Assembly: GCA_010645155.1 (NCBI GenBank) | Contig: JAAGOF010000257.1 | Span: 306,552-370,551, forward strand | Origin: Tigriopus japonicus | Taxonomy: Eukaryota > Arthropoda > Copepoda > Harpacticoida > Harpacticidae | DNA length: 64,000 bases | Reading direction: 5' to 3' | In this document: positions 12,335 to 25,700 of the stretch, piece after piece | Position numbering within the stretch: the stretch's first letter is position 1 | Layout: each line of letters begins with the position of its first letter | Position numbers and translations under genes: made by a program | The notes under the pieces: model-generated | What the model saw: the letters and a program-made list of their open reading frames with translations, nothing else | Databases searched by the model: none | What the model was told of the DNA's origin: nothing

Positions 12335-12927
12335 ACTAAGTCCAATTACCAAATGAACGGAGAAGAAAACATATTTTACCTATGTTATACTGTACACTAA
12401 AAATGTTTCATAAATGGATGAGAATTTTAAAACGGGTTTTTAAGGGGAAATGCGTGAAAGGTTACCGGATTTTGAAGTAATTAAACATATTCATATGTAG
12501 ACTTCTATCAGTTTACAGTTTTCGATCAAAAACTAATAAATGGTCTGAAAATCACTTCTTTCTGCAATTAACCATAAATTTATCACTTATAAAACAACAT
12601 ATAGTCATTTCTACCTCGATTTTAAGAATATAAAGAAACAAAATAATTTTCATGTTCCTTTTTTAATTGGTGTTCCTAATTTCCTCCTCCAACTTTCTAT
12701 TAATAAACTTAATCATTTTGGTTCATGCACACAGGTAGGTAAAACCTCCACGTGATACCAGATATGGCATTGGGTGAAAAACTAAACATTCGTATAGGAA
12801 AATATACTTAAGGAATAAGTTTCATCCAATCAATAGTATATTCAAATTAACACCCAGTTCCCAAGGTTGGCTGAAAAGATATACCAGAGGACATTTTGGT
12901 CACAGAAAGGAGTAGTAAAGCTTTATA

Positions 12928-13317
12928 CAGGGTCAGCGGACCAAGTGTGTACCCCTTAAATATAATTATTGAAATTCCCTGTAGATTCTTTTTCCAAATT
13001 TAACGCTTCAGAATCACGAAGTATCTTTAAGTATAAATTGTTTTTTGTATTTCTCTCTTGGAGCCCTTGGGCGTGGACAAAATCATGGCATGGATAAGAT
13101 AATTGGGCTAATCAGTGCAACCTTGCCCTTGTCTCTCAAAGAGAACAAGGGCACACAGTATTTCTGGCTTCGTATGGTCGTTTTAGTATCACAGCAAGTC
13201 TAATGTTGAAGAACTACCCTGAATAAGAAGTCTTTGCGCCTCAATCAGATCTGACCTGAAATGGACACTATCTACGTTCTAAATAAGTCAAAATCTACAT
13301 TATGCGCGCCGACCCTG
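12928..13317. mobile_element. TA-flanked MITE, copy 2 (CAGGGTC family)
   Basis: Second copy of the element at 3621-3977, in the same orientation. It starts CAGGGTCAGCGG, ends GCCGACCCTG, and is flanked by TA at 12926-12927 and 13318-13319. It is 390 bp and longer than copy 1 because of an insertion around 13115-13165 rich in CAAGGGCA. The two copies are clearly diverged, so the insertions are not recent. It lies about 430 bp beyond the stop codon of DENND5. Confidence 0.75.
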
Positions 13318-13752
13318 TAGTGTATTAGCTAGAACTACAATGACAATTTTGTGGAGATATATTTATTGTTCTTCAGTTATAACCACTTTGACTAAATACT
13401 CAACTGTTGAAGTCAGTATGTGAGTGGATCAGAGTTATAATATCAATCTTGTGTTGACATGGAAATGAACATGTGTTTGACAAATTGAGAATGAAGTTGG
13501 GGCTTCCACAATTGGAAAATGCAACTCAAAAGTTTCCGAGATCAATCATAAGCATTGAAAGCAGGGACTAGAACAGCTTGATCATATTCAGACAAGCAAT
13601 AAAATAAAAGTAAAACTCTAAATACAACCATTGCTATCATTATTCATTTAAAAGAGAAACCCCAAATCTTGTCTTGGTTGTGGTATGCATAATTTCGAGA
13701 CCCAAGATTGGTAGTTCCTTGGGAAAAGAAAGCTATGCTTCTTTGAGATCGC

Positions 13753-16700
13753 TTATTTCCTATTGGTAAAGGTAAAGTTGTGTTTCTCGAAGGTGGCCTT
13801 CATGGCTGGATCCACGGGCACCGAGATGTCTTCCAAAGCTTCGAGAATGTGAGTGAGAAACGAGGCCAAATTCGGATTCCTTAGAAACGAGTTCTCCTCG
13901 TATAACTGGAAAAAAGGGTCTTGTCAATTAATTTGTATTGGGGTTTACACCCGAGAAGTAATCCTTTTTTGTGGATAATTATCAGGGCCACCAAATTTAT
14001 GTAAAAAATTTCGCTGAAAAATGTATTATTTTTGGTAGTTTTTTTTGAGAAATAATGTAACAAAATCGGACTTTTTGGTAATTTTTTTGGTATTTTTTGG
14101 TAATTTGGTCACATATTTCCTCAAAAACTAACCTTTTTCATACTTGCATCATCTAAATTTTGTTTCTTAGGTAGGAACAGATGCTAAAATAATTATATTT
14201 TGTCATGATTGTTAAAAATTTAATCGCCTCTATTTTTATTTTGACATCCTTTTTGTAGATCATTCTCAACAGAATAGGCAATTTCCATTTTTTTTCCAAT
14301 TTTTCCCAATTTTTGTAGTTTTGGACAAAAATTGCACATTTTTGTAACTACTATGCAAAATGTCATTTGCAACCGATTAGCGGGCCTGAAGATATACTAA
14401 ATATTCCTAGTGACAAAAGTAATGCGCTGTTTAGTCTTGTTTCTTTATCTTGACTTTGTCATAATTTTTTTTCCATAATAGTTCCATTGAAACAGGCAAT
14501 TTAACCACATTTATGTAAAATTTTCCCCATTTATGTAATTTTGGGCAAAAATCGCAGATTTTGGTAATTACATTGTAAAATGTAATTTACATCTGGTGGG
14601 CCTGATAATTATCCACAGTATATCCACGTATATTTTTAGGGGGAAAACGGATTTTATTTCGAGGGGGAAATTTTTAGGGGGAAAACGCCAATTTCTTCTG
14701 GAGTGTTCTTTTCCACCTTTTTTGCCACCGTTTGGTTTCGGGTAGTTAATTTTCGGTGAGGCAAAAAAAAAATGTGAATTTAATTCTGAAACGTGGATAA
14801 TTCAGAAAATTCAAAATCTATTCTTTCCTAGCTCAAAAAAGTAGTGCATTATTTTCGAAACTCCAAAAAACTTACGATTTCCAAAATTTTAGAACGTTTT
14901 TTTTTATTTCTATTTAACCCATAGTACTTTTACACAATAATTTTGGGATTTTCTTTCAAATTTCCTGAATGTAGTCGAAATGTTTCAAAATAAGAAATAA
15001 TTTTTAAAAATAGACACATTTTCAAAAAAAAATATTTTTCTATAAAAATGAATATCCGGGCACCAGTGCTTTATGAAAACGAGAACGTTCTAGTTACTAA
15101 CTTCTACAGACATATATAGATTGTTCGCATTCATACCTGTTGGGCCGCAATGGCCTTTGTCAAGTCCGTAATGATCTTGCCCAGAAGTCGGTCATAGGCT
15201 GCCAAGCACACGAACAGCTGAAATTTGTCGTCTTTGCCCAATCTCGAGCACGTGGTCTCAATGCGGGTTATAAGTTTGGTGTACATCCTAAAATGACAGA
15301 GGGAAACAAGGAGCGTGCAATTCATTTCAAGAACTTGAAACTTCTTCAGCTAATTTTGTGATGCCAACCAACTTTAACAGTTGTGGTTCATGGTCATAAA
15401 GCAGACTTGTTCTCAGAAATGGAAAGAAACTTGGAATACAAGAGTACAACGATAAATTGCAAAAGCCGATTAATGTAAGTCAAGGGAAATGTTAGCTACA
15501 TTCTATGCCATATAGTTTGAGCCTCTAATGCAAACTAATTATTTTGACTGAACAAAAAAATATGCTATTTGAAGCAATGAGCATTAGCTAAATCTCAAGG
15601 TTTGCTCTGAAGACAAGTAGTTTTCGGTTTCCGCCCATTAGAATTCAGGAAAGCTTGGATTAGACATGTCCGTGGATTAGATTACGAATTAAGATCAAGT
15701 GCTCAAACTTCCAGTTCTTGAAGAGAAATAATTCTGTCCGTTTTTTTGAGATAACACAAACAAACTTGGTTTAGAAGATGTAAAGCAGAAATTCTCATCC
15801 CATTCCACATAATTCAAACAACGACCGCTCGTGTTATATGTAGAATCCTAAAAAAAACAACGGTACCAAGATATTCTTTCTTTTTTAGAGCAGGTTTTAT
15901 CCGTTTTCCTTTTTGGCTACTTGTGGATCGTATCTAATGTGATGTGAAAAGAAGGGAAAAAGAACCGACTTAAAACGTAAGTGCTTGGAATTGTTTTGGC
16001 CCTCAACATGGATTTTCTTGGCAATGCGTCTATTTGTCTGGTTCCTACACCACGCATGAAGCAGATTGATGTTTTGGGAGAATATGATAGTGATCAATGC
16101 ATTTAAGATATAAAGGAAAATATTCATTTCTTTACTTCTTCAGTCGACAGCTTCTTCAAATTATCACACTTGCCTTATTGTATTACTAAAACATGGCCAA
16201 TAAGAGTCCTCTCGCAAAAATATCATTATCAATTAGAATGTTTTATCCTATTTGAAGTGGCGTACCCTTTAAATCATTTTGATTGCCATTGAGACTGCAA
16301 CCAATTCATTTGATGCAATTCCTCTGGCATTCAAATGAGGATGAATTGACCCATTCAGAACGAATTCCAAAGCCTCCTTTTAAGACAGTGATTCCAAATC
16401 TCAACATACGTACTAGCTATGCACATCCATTTTAGCCTACCTTGTGAATTGCTTGGCACGAGGTAGAGTATTTTGTGGCGTGTTGGATCCGGGGGCTCGT
16501 TTGGGCGAGTCCAATAAGTTGGATAAACTTGAGTTTCGTCGAGGGTTCTCCAAAGTGTTTGAGCCTCGTTTGGGCGAGTTCAACGGTGAGTTGGGCATTT
16601 GCGAGATGAAATGAGCCATTGAGTTGTTGAAATCCATTGTGACCTTCAGGAAGAAGTCCCAAACCGATAAATTCCGCCCAAACAAACGCGCCGATTTGAA

Positions 16701-19700
16701 GCTGGAAAGTACAATCCAAAACTAGTGATGGACCAAAAGGGCTCTTAACCGAAATCGAAAAAAGCGTTAATCGCATATTTAAAATAAGCGGAAAAATTAT
16801 GCTTCAGAGGCTTTTGGACACTCAAAGTTAAATGTCTGCTTTCGGTTGTGGTAGTCAAAACCGAAACCGAAATTTGGGTTAAGAAAGTCAGATTTGAGCC
16901 CCGTTGTTTAAACGTTTCACTTCAAAATGTGAGTGTTCGGATGGAGTTTGAGTTAATTGAAGACAAATATTGACCTACCTGTCCGATATTGCTTCTGTGG
17001 ACTATTCTAATTAGGAAATGATGGGGTTTCGAAGAGACTTACCCGAAAGTGAAGATTTGAATGAGAGCATGAACCAAACCATGCTCACCACACATGAGGT
17101 GGGCATAACTGATCTTCTCGTTCAAGCTCTTGTGATAGAACTTAATGATTCGATTAATGGCATCGCCCAAACGAGTCTGCAACAAGAAAGTTGGGGTTTA
17201 AAAAATCGCACACTCGTTTGATTAAAACCCCGTTAAATTTGCCGCCAATAAAACTATCACAACGGTTTTTTTTTTTGCGGATTTTTTACTACCGCTACAA
17301 GGAATGCAATTCCCTGTAAATTGAAGGATTTCTCCCGATAGCTCCAATCCGACCCCCAACAGGATTCGAACCTACCCCGTCTGGGAAAGCACTTACACTC
17401 GGCACTTTTAAGAACGCGCTAGTACGCGTGGCCACTCTGGCTTTCTTTTTTTAATCATTTGGTTCATTGTGCTTGTCAAAAAACTAAACTGACTTTGAGG
17501 CGTTTTGGGAGTCTTTTTTGAAACTTTTACCAGCATTCAGAAAAGTTACCAAATCACTTGGCGAGATTTTTTTTAAAACATTTTGATCTCGTTCATTCAA
17601 AACGAATGTTTTTGCGACCTTTTTTCATTCAGACCTAAATATTAAAAAAAAGTATTATGCCGAAAAAAAAGGTTTTTACGTTAATTTTTTTATAAGGTGC
17701 CTTTTTTTTGGACCCTAGAAGAAAAATTCCAACAAAAACAACTAAAAACCTTTAAGTAAACACTTTGACTCACTCTTGGAATACCCTACAAGTGATTTCT
17801 TGGACTATTCCCTGAAATGATTTTTTCTTTTCTTTTTGAGAGCTCATTTTTTATGACCCTACCTACCCTCTCGTAAATAATCTGTCAATGAATATATCTA
17901 CACCCACCTGAAGTTCCACAATCTCATTTTCCTCGGGTTCGGCGGACTTGATGGCCACAGCGGGACAAGTGTGTTCAGGTGGATAAGCGCAGATTTGGAC
18001 GAGGTTCTGCAAATTGGCATCCTTAGCCACTGGATAGCCCACCAAATATCGCTCAGTGGAACCATCATCCACGCTCTGGCCCAACCAACGTCCACAACTA
18101 AACTTGAACGTCTGTCCCGTGAACTCGTTACGCAATAGAACGTGCTCAATGAGCCAATTGGGCGTGGATCCGGCGTTGTCGTGACCCACACGCATACTCG
18201 TGATCACACCCAAGTTCTTGGTCCAGAACGAGAAATGAATCACGCCACGTGGAATGTGAATAATCGAGGTCTCGCCGTAGGAACCGACCACGTGAATCCA
18301 AACGTTGCTGGTGCAAGGATTGTGTCCAGATTTGGACGAGGGAAAGATCAGAACCTGGAACAACAGGCGTTCTTTACTAAACGAAGGGTCAATAGGGGGG
18401 GTTTCAATGATAGAACAAAACAATAATGAGCTACGGTCAAAGCTGAATATAATGGCTGAAGATATTCGATGCAAGATTTTTTCTTGATTTCAGAATGATT
18501 CTCAATCAAAAAAAGGATGAATGGAACATGTCAAGGCCTATTGAAAATGTGGTTCCTTTAAACTAGAAGTGGTATTTATGGAATTATCAAGTCTCCTTTG
18601 AAAAGCTTTAGTACTTTCTTGCTATTTCAAAAAAAAAATCTTGATATTTCTTTGGGGGAATTAGTCCTTGACCAAAACCTATAGAAAGTGTGGGGGTGAG
18701 GCAAACTACAAAGGCACAATTTGAAAGATTCGATTTCTGCAAAGTTCAAAAAGACATACCTGGTAGAGAAGACTGGAGTTAGGGTAAGCGTTGGTGAAGC
18801 ACGAGAACTCGACCGTGGTGAGTGTCTCCAAGTAGTAAAGGCTCTGTTCGCGCTCGTCCTCGCTCCTGAGGAACGCATATCGCTTGTACAAGTTCTTCAA
18901 GAGCACCGGATCGCTCGCCAACACGTGCAGGAACTTGGACAAACACTTCCGTTCCAGGGCCAACCGGATCCAAGCCCGAGCATAGCCAATGTCAGTCTTG
19001 ATCTCATGGATGGTGGACACATTGTGCACCATGGCCATCAAGGTCGAGTCGAAAGTGGGCGTGCGACGATTGGGATTGTTCAGCACCTGAACGGGTCGGG
19101 CGTGGTCAGGTAAGAGGAAAGGTTTGCTCTTGATCAAGGGACTGTAGAACGATTGGGTACCTAGAGTGCCTTTGAAGCGCATGATCTTCTCATTGGCACG
19201 GCCGAATTTGTACAAGAAATGCCACAGTGACGATTTGCCTTGGCGATTTTGGAGACCGTGACTCCAAATGCGCTCAATGAGATCGCACACACTGGCCACC
19301 AACATGTTTTCCTCGCTCCCTAAAATTGATTTAATTACACGTGAATTAAAGGGGGAAAAAGTTAAACTGTTTTTATTTATCTTATTTTTTATTATCACCA
19401 ACTTTTTGTATATTCAATGTGTAATCATATACTTTCAATACTCATATATCTCAAGGTGGTTAGAGTGGAAAACTCAAGAAACATTTTGAGACGAGTTCCA
19501 TTCACGAATTTATTTGATATTGCGTGTAAAGTCAGGTTAAGCGGTTGATATCAACAGGCTAGGTCAACATTCATTATCAAAAAACCTTTGCAATCAGAAA
19601 ATTTCGATGGTTGGTCAATTTCTTTTCGCCAAGATATGCTTTCCAATGAAAAAGCATGTTGACTATCGAGGTTATTTGTGACATTTACCAATCGAATTTC

Positions 19701-22700
19701 TAACTTGAATGAAAAGAATGAATTCATTTTTAACCGTCTTATGGCGTGTGAACTCGACGAGTGCTGAGAAACGAGTGAGAGGTCAGAAGCTGACCAGCTT
19801 GTATGCTAGCTGATCGCCACACCACACCCCCCCTCGAAAAATTTATTCAAAATAAAAAAAACTAAAACAAATAATTATTTTGAATGAAACAAAAGTCGAC
19901 CTCGATGAGAAACCTCGGGTTCACATAGTCCGGGAAGAATATCTTGAGATCGAAATGCTGGCTTCAAACGATCCAGCGAGACAGTATCAATCTTCCCATT
20001 CATATTCAACACGTAATAATCCACATGGCGCTCTACGACCTGGAAGGGGCCAGTATAAGGAGGCGTAAGTGGTGGAGACACTGAATCTACTCTCACGAAA
20101 ACAAACTTAGAGGTTGATAAAGCCGAGGATGAGTAGGGCGAGCGGGTGCCATGTCGTCTAGGTTGCACGAAGGGAAATTCCTTTAATTTTCGATGAACCT
20201 CACGAACAAATGATCCACCGGTTGGCGGATCGGGGCTCGTACAAAAAAACCGACCGGGGATTCGAAGTGATTCGCCAAACGTAGCCTGAGCCGCCGAGTA
20301 ACCCAAATCTGGTTTATATGACGCACGAAGTCCAAGCAGAACGAGGGGTAATTCATCATACCAATCATGAGATTTCTCAAGTTTGGCCATCAATGAGGCT
20401 TTAAGAGATCGGTGGAAACGCTCCACAAGCCCATTAGCCTGAGGATGATAGGAAGTCGTTCGAGATGAATGGAATCCCAGAAGACGGCTCAGTTCTTGCC
20501 AGAGACCCGATTCGAACTGGCGTCCACGGTCAGTGGTTATCACTTCTGGAATACCAAAACGCGTAATCCACCCATGAAGAAGAGCGCGAGCACAATCCTC
20601 ACTTGTCATATTTGACATGGGTACCACCTCCGGCCAACGAGTCCACCTGTCTACCATCGTAAAAAGGTATCGAAAACCTTTCGCGGCTGGCAAAGGTCCG
20701 ACGATATCCACATGCAGATGGCCAAAACGACCAGATGGAGGATCAAAATCCTTTAAAGGATGACGGGTATGTCGAAAAACCTTGGAACGTTGACATTGGT
20801 CACAAGCTCGTACATAATCTCGAATGTCTTTTTTCATGCTATGCCAAACAAATTCACTTTGAATGGCTCGAGTCGTTGGAGCAATTCCTCCATGATTCAG
20901 TCTATGAAATAGGCCCATAACTTTAAGAACCCAAGAACGAGGAACCACGGGACGAGCACAACCGGTCGAAACATCGCACAGGATAGCAGCATTGTCACGT
21001 TCCACGTATGCACTTTTGATACTTGTAATAGCACCGGAAAGGCCCTGAATAAATGGATCTTGTGACTGACATGCGGCAAACTCTTCCCAATTAATGTGTG
21101 TCCCAGAGACAGAATTGATCCGAGAAAGTGCATCAGCCACAAGATTTTTCTTGCCATCGATATGCCGAATATCCGTGGTGTACTCCGCAATAATGGAGAA
21201 ATGCCGTGATTGTCTATCACTCCACGTCAGGCCTTTGGAATGAATAGCCGCCACTAAAGGTCTATGATCTGTGAAAACGGTGAACGACGTTCCTTCAACA
21301 AAATGTCGAAAATGAAGGATTGCATCTTTCATTGCCAGAAGCTCCCGGTCGAAAACACTGTATTTCTTTTCGGCGGTTGAAAGGACACGGGAGTAAAATG
21401 CCAGCGGTTCTAATCCATTTGCAGAGTTCTGCTCCAACACTGCGCCCAAACCAGAGTCCGAAGCGTCTGTAGTGATTGAAAATGGCAGATCGGTCCGCGG
21501 AAAAACCAGCAAGGTACGTTTTGATAATGCCGATTTCAAACGATCAAATGCCACTTCATGCGATGCCAACCACTTGTAAGGTACTTTAGGTTTGAGAAGA
21601 TTTCTGAATGGATGAACGAGCATAGAACACCGAGGAATAAACCGATGATAGTAATTAATGAGCCCTAAAAGCTTTTGTAGACTTTGAACGTCTTGTGGTG
21701 GAGGGTAATTGATGATGTCTTGTACACGATCAGGAAGAGGCTCAATCCCAGATGCAGATATCTTATGGCCCAAAAACGACAATTCGCTGACACCAAAAAC
21801 ACATTTTTCTTTGCTCACAATGAGGCCATAAGATTCAAGCCGACGGAAAAGATGTTCAAGATGCCGAAGATGCTCTGATGGTGAAGACGACGCAACCAAA
21901 ATATCATCCACATAGGCGAAAACTCCTTTTAATCCACGAGTAACCTCGTCGATGAAACGTTGGAACGTTTGACCTGAATTTCTAAGTCCAAACGGCATCC
22001 TGATGTATTCAAATAATCCAAAGGGAGTGGTAATTGCAGTTTTATGTCTATCCTCTTCAGCCATTGGAATCTGATGATACGCCTTCACCAAATCAATCTT
22101 TGAGAAAATTGACGAGCCACTTAAATGAGAGGCAAAATCATGAATATGAGGCAAAGGATATCGGTCTGGAACAGTTCGATCATTCAGAAGACGATAATCT
22201 CCACAAGCTCTCCAGGATCCATTACTCTTGGGAACCATGTGTAAAGGTGATGCATAAGGAGATGAAGAAGGTTGAATAATCCCAAAGCTCATCAAATCGT
22301 CATATTCTGTCTTAGCCAGATCAAATTTCATTTTTGCGAGACGTCTAGGACGAGAAAATACCGGGGGTCCAGTCGTTTGAATGTAATGACGAACATTATG
22401 ATTTATCCGCTCAGTGGAAAATGAAGGTTTCAGTAGTGATGGAAATCGACCAAGCATCCTCAAATAAGCACACGTATTGATTGATGTAATGTAATGAATG
22501 CCGGATAGGTCATCGTATTCACAAGGAACCTCTGATAAAATTGACGAGGCCAAGCGAGAAGATTCCAACAACCGTTTATTCTTTATATCCACCAGAAGAT
22601 AAAAGGAGCGAAGGAAATCGGCTCCAAGGATTGGCATAGACACATTTGCCACTACAAAATTCCACTCAAAAGTTGATCCCATGCCGATATCGATTTTTCG

Positions 22701-25700
22701 TTTCAGATTTCCAAATGTAATAATTTGAGTGCCACTTGCAGTGACTAGATTACCAGATCGATCAGCAGGACCTAGCAATGATGACGAAACCAGCCGATGA
22801 GGAATAAGCGAAATCGAGGCTCCGGAATCCACAAGAAAACGAAATTTGGAAATAGAATCGGTGATGAAAAAAAGGGACGATGATGATGTGACACCACCGC
22901 TTGTTGAAGAATAAATATCCAAAGAAGAATTAGATGGATTGGCTGTCGTGAAGGAATTACGACAGCCACGTCTTAGTTTTTTGATCTTCTTTCACGGGGT
23001 TCAATCGGAGGACCCGTGCATTTTCCCGGATCCAAGCACCTATGGGCTTTTTTACCGAAACGACGATGGAATAAGCAGAGAAAAGGATCCTTAACTGCAG
23101 AAACTAACTCGTTTCGGGAAGAAGTTGCAGAAAGATTGAGAACATGCTCATAAAAATGATCCAACGGTTGGTCCACCAGAGTCGACAAAGACGCCCGAGC
23201 ATGCTCAGGAAAGGCTCGAATCAATTTGTCCTTAATCAAGTAATCCTTGATATCGTCAACTTCATCCAACAACGATTTGGCTTGTGCATAAAGCTCCACG
23301 ATAGGCAAGGAATCCGGAGCCAAATCCAAAAAAGATGAAACACGTTGGGACGGTTTAACGTTGAAGATCCTGAACAAATCGATTTTCAATTTTGCATAAG
23401 GATCTTTATCGGAATCTTTCGGGATCAGCACAGAACCAGGAACTCGTGAAATGATGTCGCTTCCCAGGCGTGAAACCACATGATCAAATTTGGTCAAGGA
23501 GGTCGTAATATTCCGGAGACGAAATTGAGATTCACAAAGAGCAAACCATTTTTGAGGCTCATGACTCCAAAACACAGGAATTTTTACTGACACCACAGAA
23601 GAATACTCTTCGGTTTCAAAATTCTTATCGTCGGTCGCCATCTTAAAAAAGAAAAACTAGGGGTCACCAAATATGGCGTGTGAACTCGACGAGTGCTGAG
23701 AAACGAGTGAGAGGTCAGAAGCTGACCAGCTTGTATGCTAGCTGATCGCCACAGTCTCAAACCCAACCCGATTTTTGTTTCCGTTTTCTTTTCAGTACCT
23801 GTTATCTTGTATTACATTTTTCGGTTGAATTTTTATTTAGCACGGTTCATGAGAAATCATTTGAGTGGTATGTGTTCAGAACTGGTCAGTCATAGACAAC
23901 TCGGGCACCTTTTTTCAACCTAACACCCAAAAATCAATGTTACAACCGACTAATACCACGTCTGAGAGAGGCTTAAGGCATCTTCTCAATTATCTGAACA
24001 TTTCACCTGATTGAAATTGATCTACGCTTGAAATCTAGCACGAGTCTAAAAGCCCAATGCTGTTGTTCATGGGCAAGTACGTACCTGAAAATTGCGCTCC
24101 ATGGCCCCATTCGACAGCTTCTTGTCCGAGTTTCTCGAGAAGTATCCGCTTTGTCTTACTTTTGCACTCTTTCAGGAGTTGATTGACGAAATTCCAATTG
24201 GTTTCGGCGATGGCCGCGGGACTAGCATTTAATAACGAGATCTTTTGGGTTGGGAGCAAACCCGGATCGATTGACTTGGACTTGCGATCGCCTGAAAAAC
24301 ATTGGATTTGAACGGTTTAGCCAACCGCAAGAATACGATTTCTAAAGCACATGTGTCAAGCCAAGATATCTAAGCATCTACTTCTCCGCTTTTTGGACAG
24401 AGGCCACAACATGGTGGTTTTCAAAGAGGACCAAAGGAGACCTTCAAGAAATGAGTATTTTAGCAAGGGTATACCAATGTAATCCCTGTGAAAAATCAAA
24501 CTCAAAAATGTATTCATTCAGATACCTCTGACGAAAATGGCCGAGTTGGTTTTGCCCTCGAACTTGGATGGATCCAAGAGTGGAAACACCCCAGGAGTGA
24601 CTGTCTTCTGTTGTTGTTGTTGCCGCGATCCAGCGGAGTTTTTGGCGTTCTGATTGGATTTTTGAGGCGTAACCGTGAGTTCAACCTTCTTGAGACGTTT
24701 GGCCAGGGCTTCGCTACTGATTTCCAAGCTCTTATCACAGGGTTCGTACGTAGGTGTCCGCACCAGACTATCTCCATATCGATCTGCCATGAAAATGATC
24801 AGATTCAGGAAAAACAAAAGCAAAAAACATGTTAAATCCTTTGAAAAACAGCTTTTATATGACGTCACACTCCTGTTTGGGGGGTCATTCATAATTCAAG
24901 TGATACTCCAAAAGCAAGAAGGTTGCATCGACACTACACAAAACTTGATGCGCCATAAGGAGTCTATTACACGAGACTAGATATAACAATACTCGATATT
25001 ATATAGCTCCTGATAAATAATTCCTTTGCCGCTGACCAATTATTCTTAAATCAAGAGAAACCGAAATGAATGCATATTTTGGTCAGCGGTTAAAGTATTC
25101 TTAGATCAAGAGATATTCTTCAAATCCATTTTTGCTTGTCCTTTCAACTTACCTTTCAACATGACTAATCGGATCTCAAAGGGCGTCTCGATGATGGTCT
25201 CCTGGCTCATTTTTTCGATACACTCATCAATGAAAGTGGAGAACATCTGAGTTTCCAAGAAGCCAGAAAGAAATGGCAAATGACTTTGCTTCTGATCACT
25301 CAGAAACGAGATCTTGTCAAAGTTCTGCTGAGTTTCTTGCTGTTGAGGCGTGAGCGAGAAATCCGATTCGTCGGCCAATATCACAAAGTGCTCATAGGAC
25401 AGAAACATATGGACGAAACGGTTGCAAAACACCTCACGCAAGGCGTTATTCAATTTCAGTCGGTCGTATTTGGGAGCCCCCGTGAACGGTTTGGCCGCAC
25501 TGATCGATTCGAATTTGTTGATCATCTGATTCAATTGCTCCATGGTATCCGAATTGTCCAACATCTGACTCTGACCCCCGTTTGACGACTCGAGATTCTC
25601 TCTGGTTTCAATGGCATGCTCCTTGAGCACAATGGCTCCATCCTTGCCACCGAATTTGACAATCGTGTTTCGGATTTCGTCAATAAACTCTTGTTGATAG

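Larger units (their letters stand above)
4830..12927. other. Long intergenic region without a supported gene
   Basis: About 8 kb between the small secreted-protein gene and the element before DENND5. It is AT-rich and filled with inverted-repeat and AT-rich repeat material listed separately (5306-5450, 6835-8365, 8515-9230, 11017-11642, 12155-12334). Near 6070-6145 there are repeated, partly palindromic GTAATTGATAACAATTAC-type motifs that look like remains of a DNA transposon. No frame has a recognisable protein domain or a believable exon chain. Confidence 0.45.
19740..23753 (-). mobile_element. Complete Ty3/gypsy LTR retrotransposon with 82-bp LTRs
   Basis: A 4014-bp element lies in DENND5 intron 5, in the same orientation as the gene. 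Its LTRs are identical and the 4-bp target duplication GTCT (19736-19739 and 23754-23757) is perfect. Order on the minus strand: 5' LTR, primer-binding site, gag, -1 frameshift signal, pol (protease, RT, RNase H, integrase), polypurine tract, 3' LTR. There is no env. Both ORFs are uninterrupted. Identical LTRs plus open frames indicate a recent insertion that may still be able to move. LTRs this short are rare; the silkworm mag element is the known example with LTRs of about 80 bp, so mag-clade membership is a reasonable but untested idea. Confidence 0.95.

Noticed and set aside
17343..17450. Functional Ser/Leu-type tRNA gene
   Set aside because: The B box is good, but the acceptor stem does not pair and a body plus A-tail follow. 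It is a SINE-like sequence.
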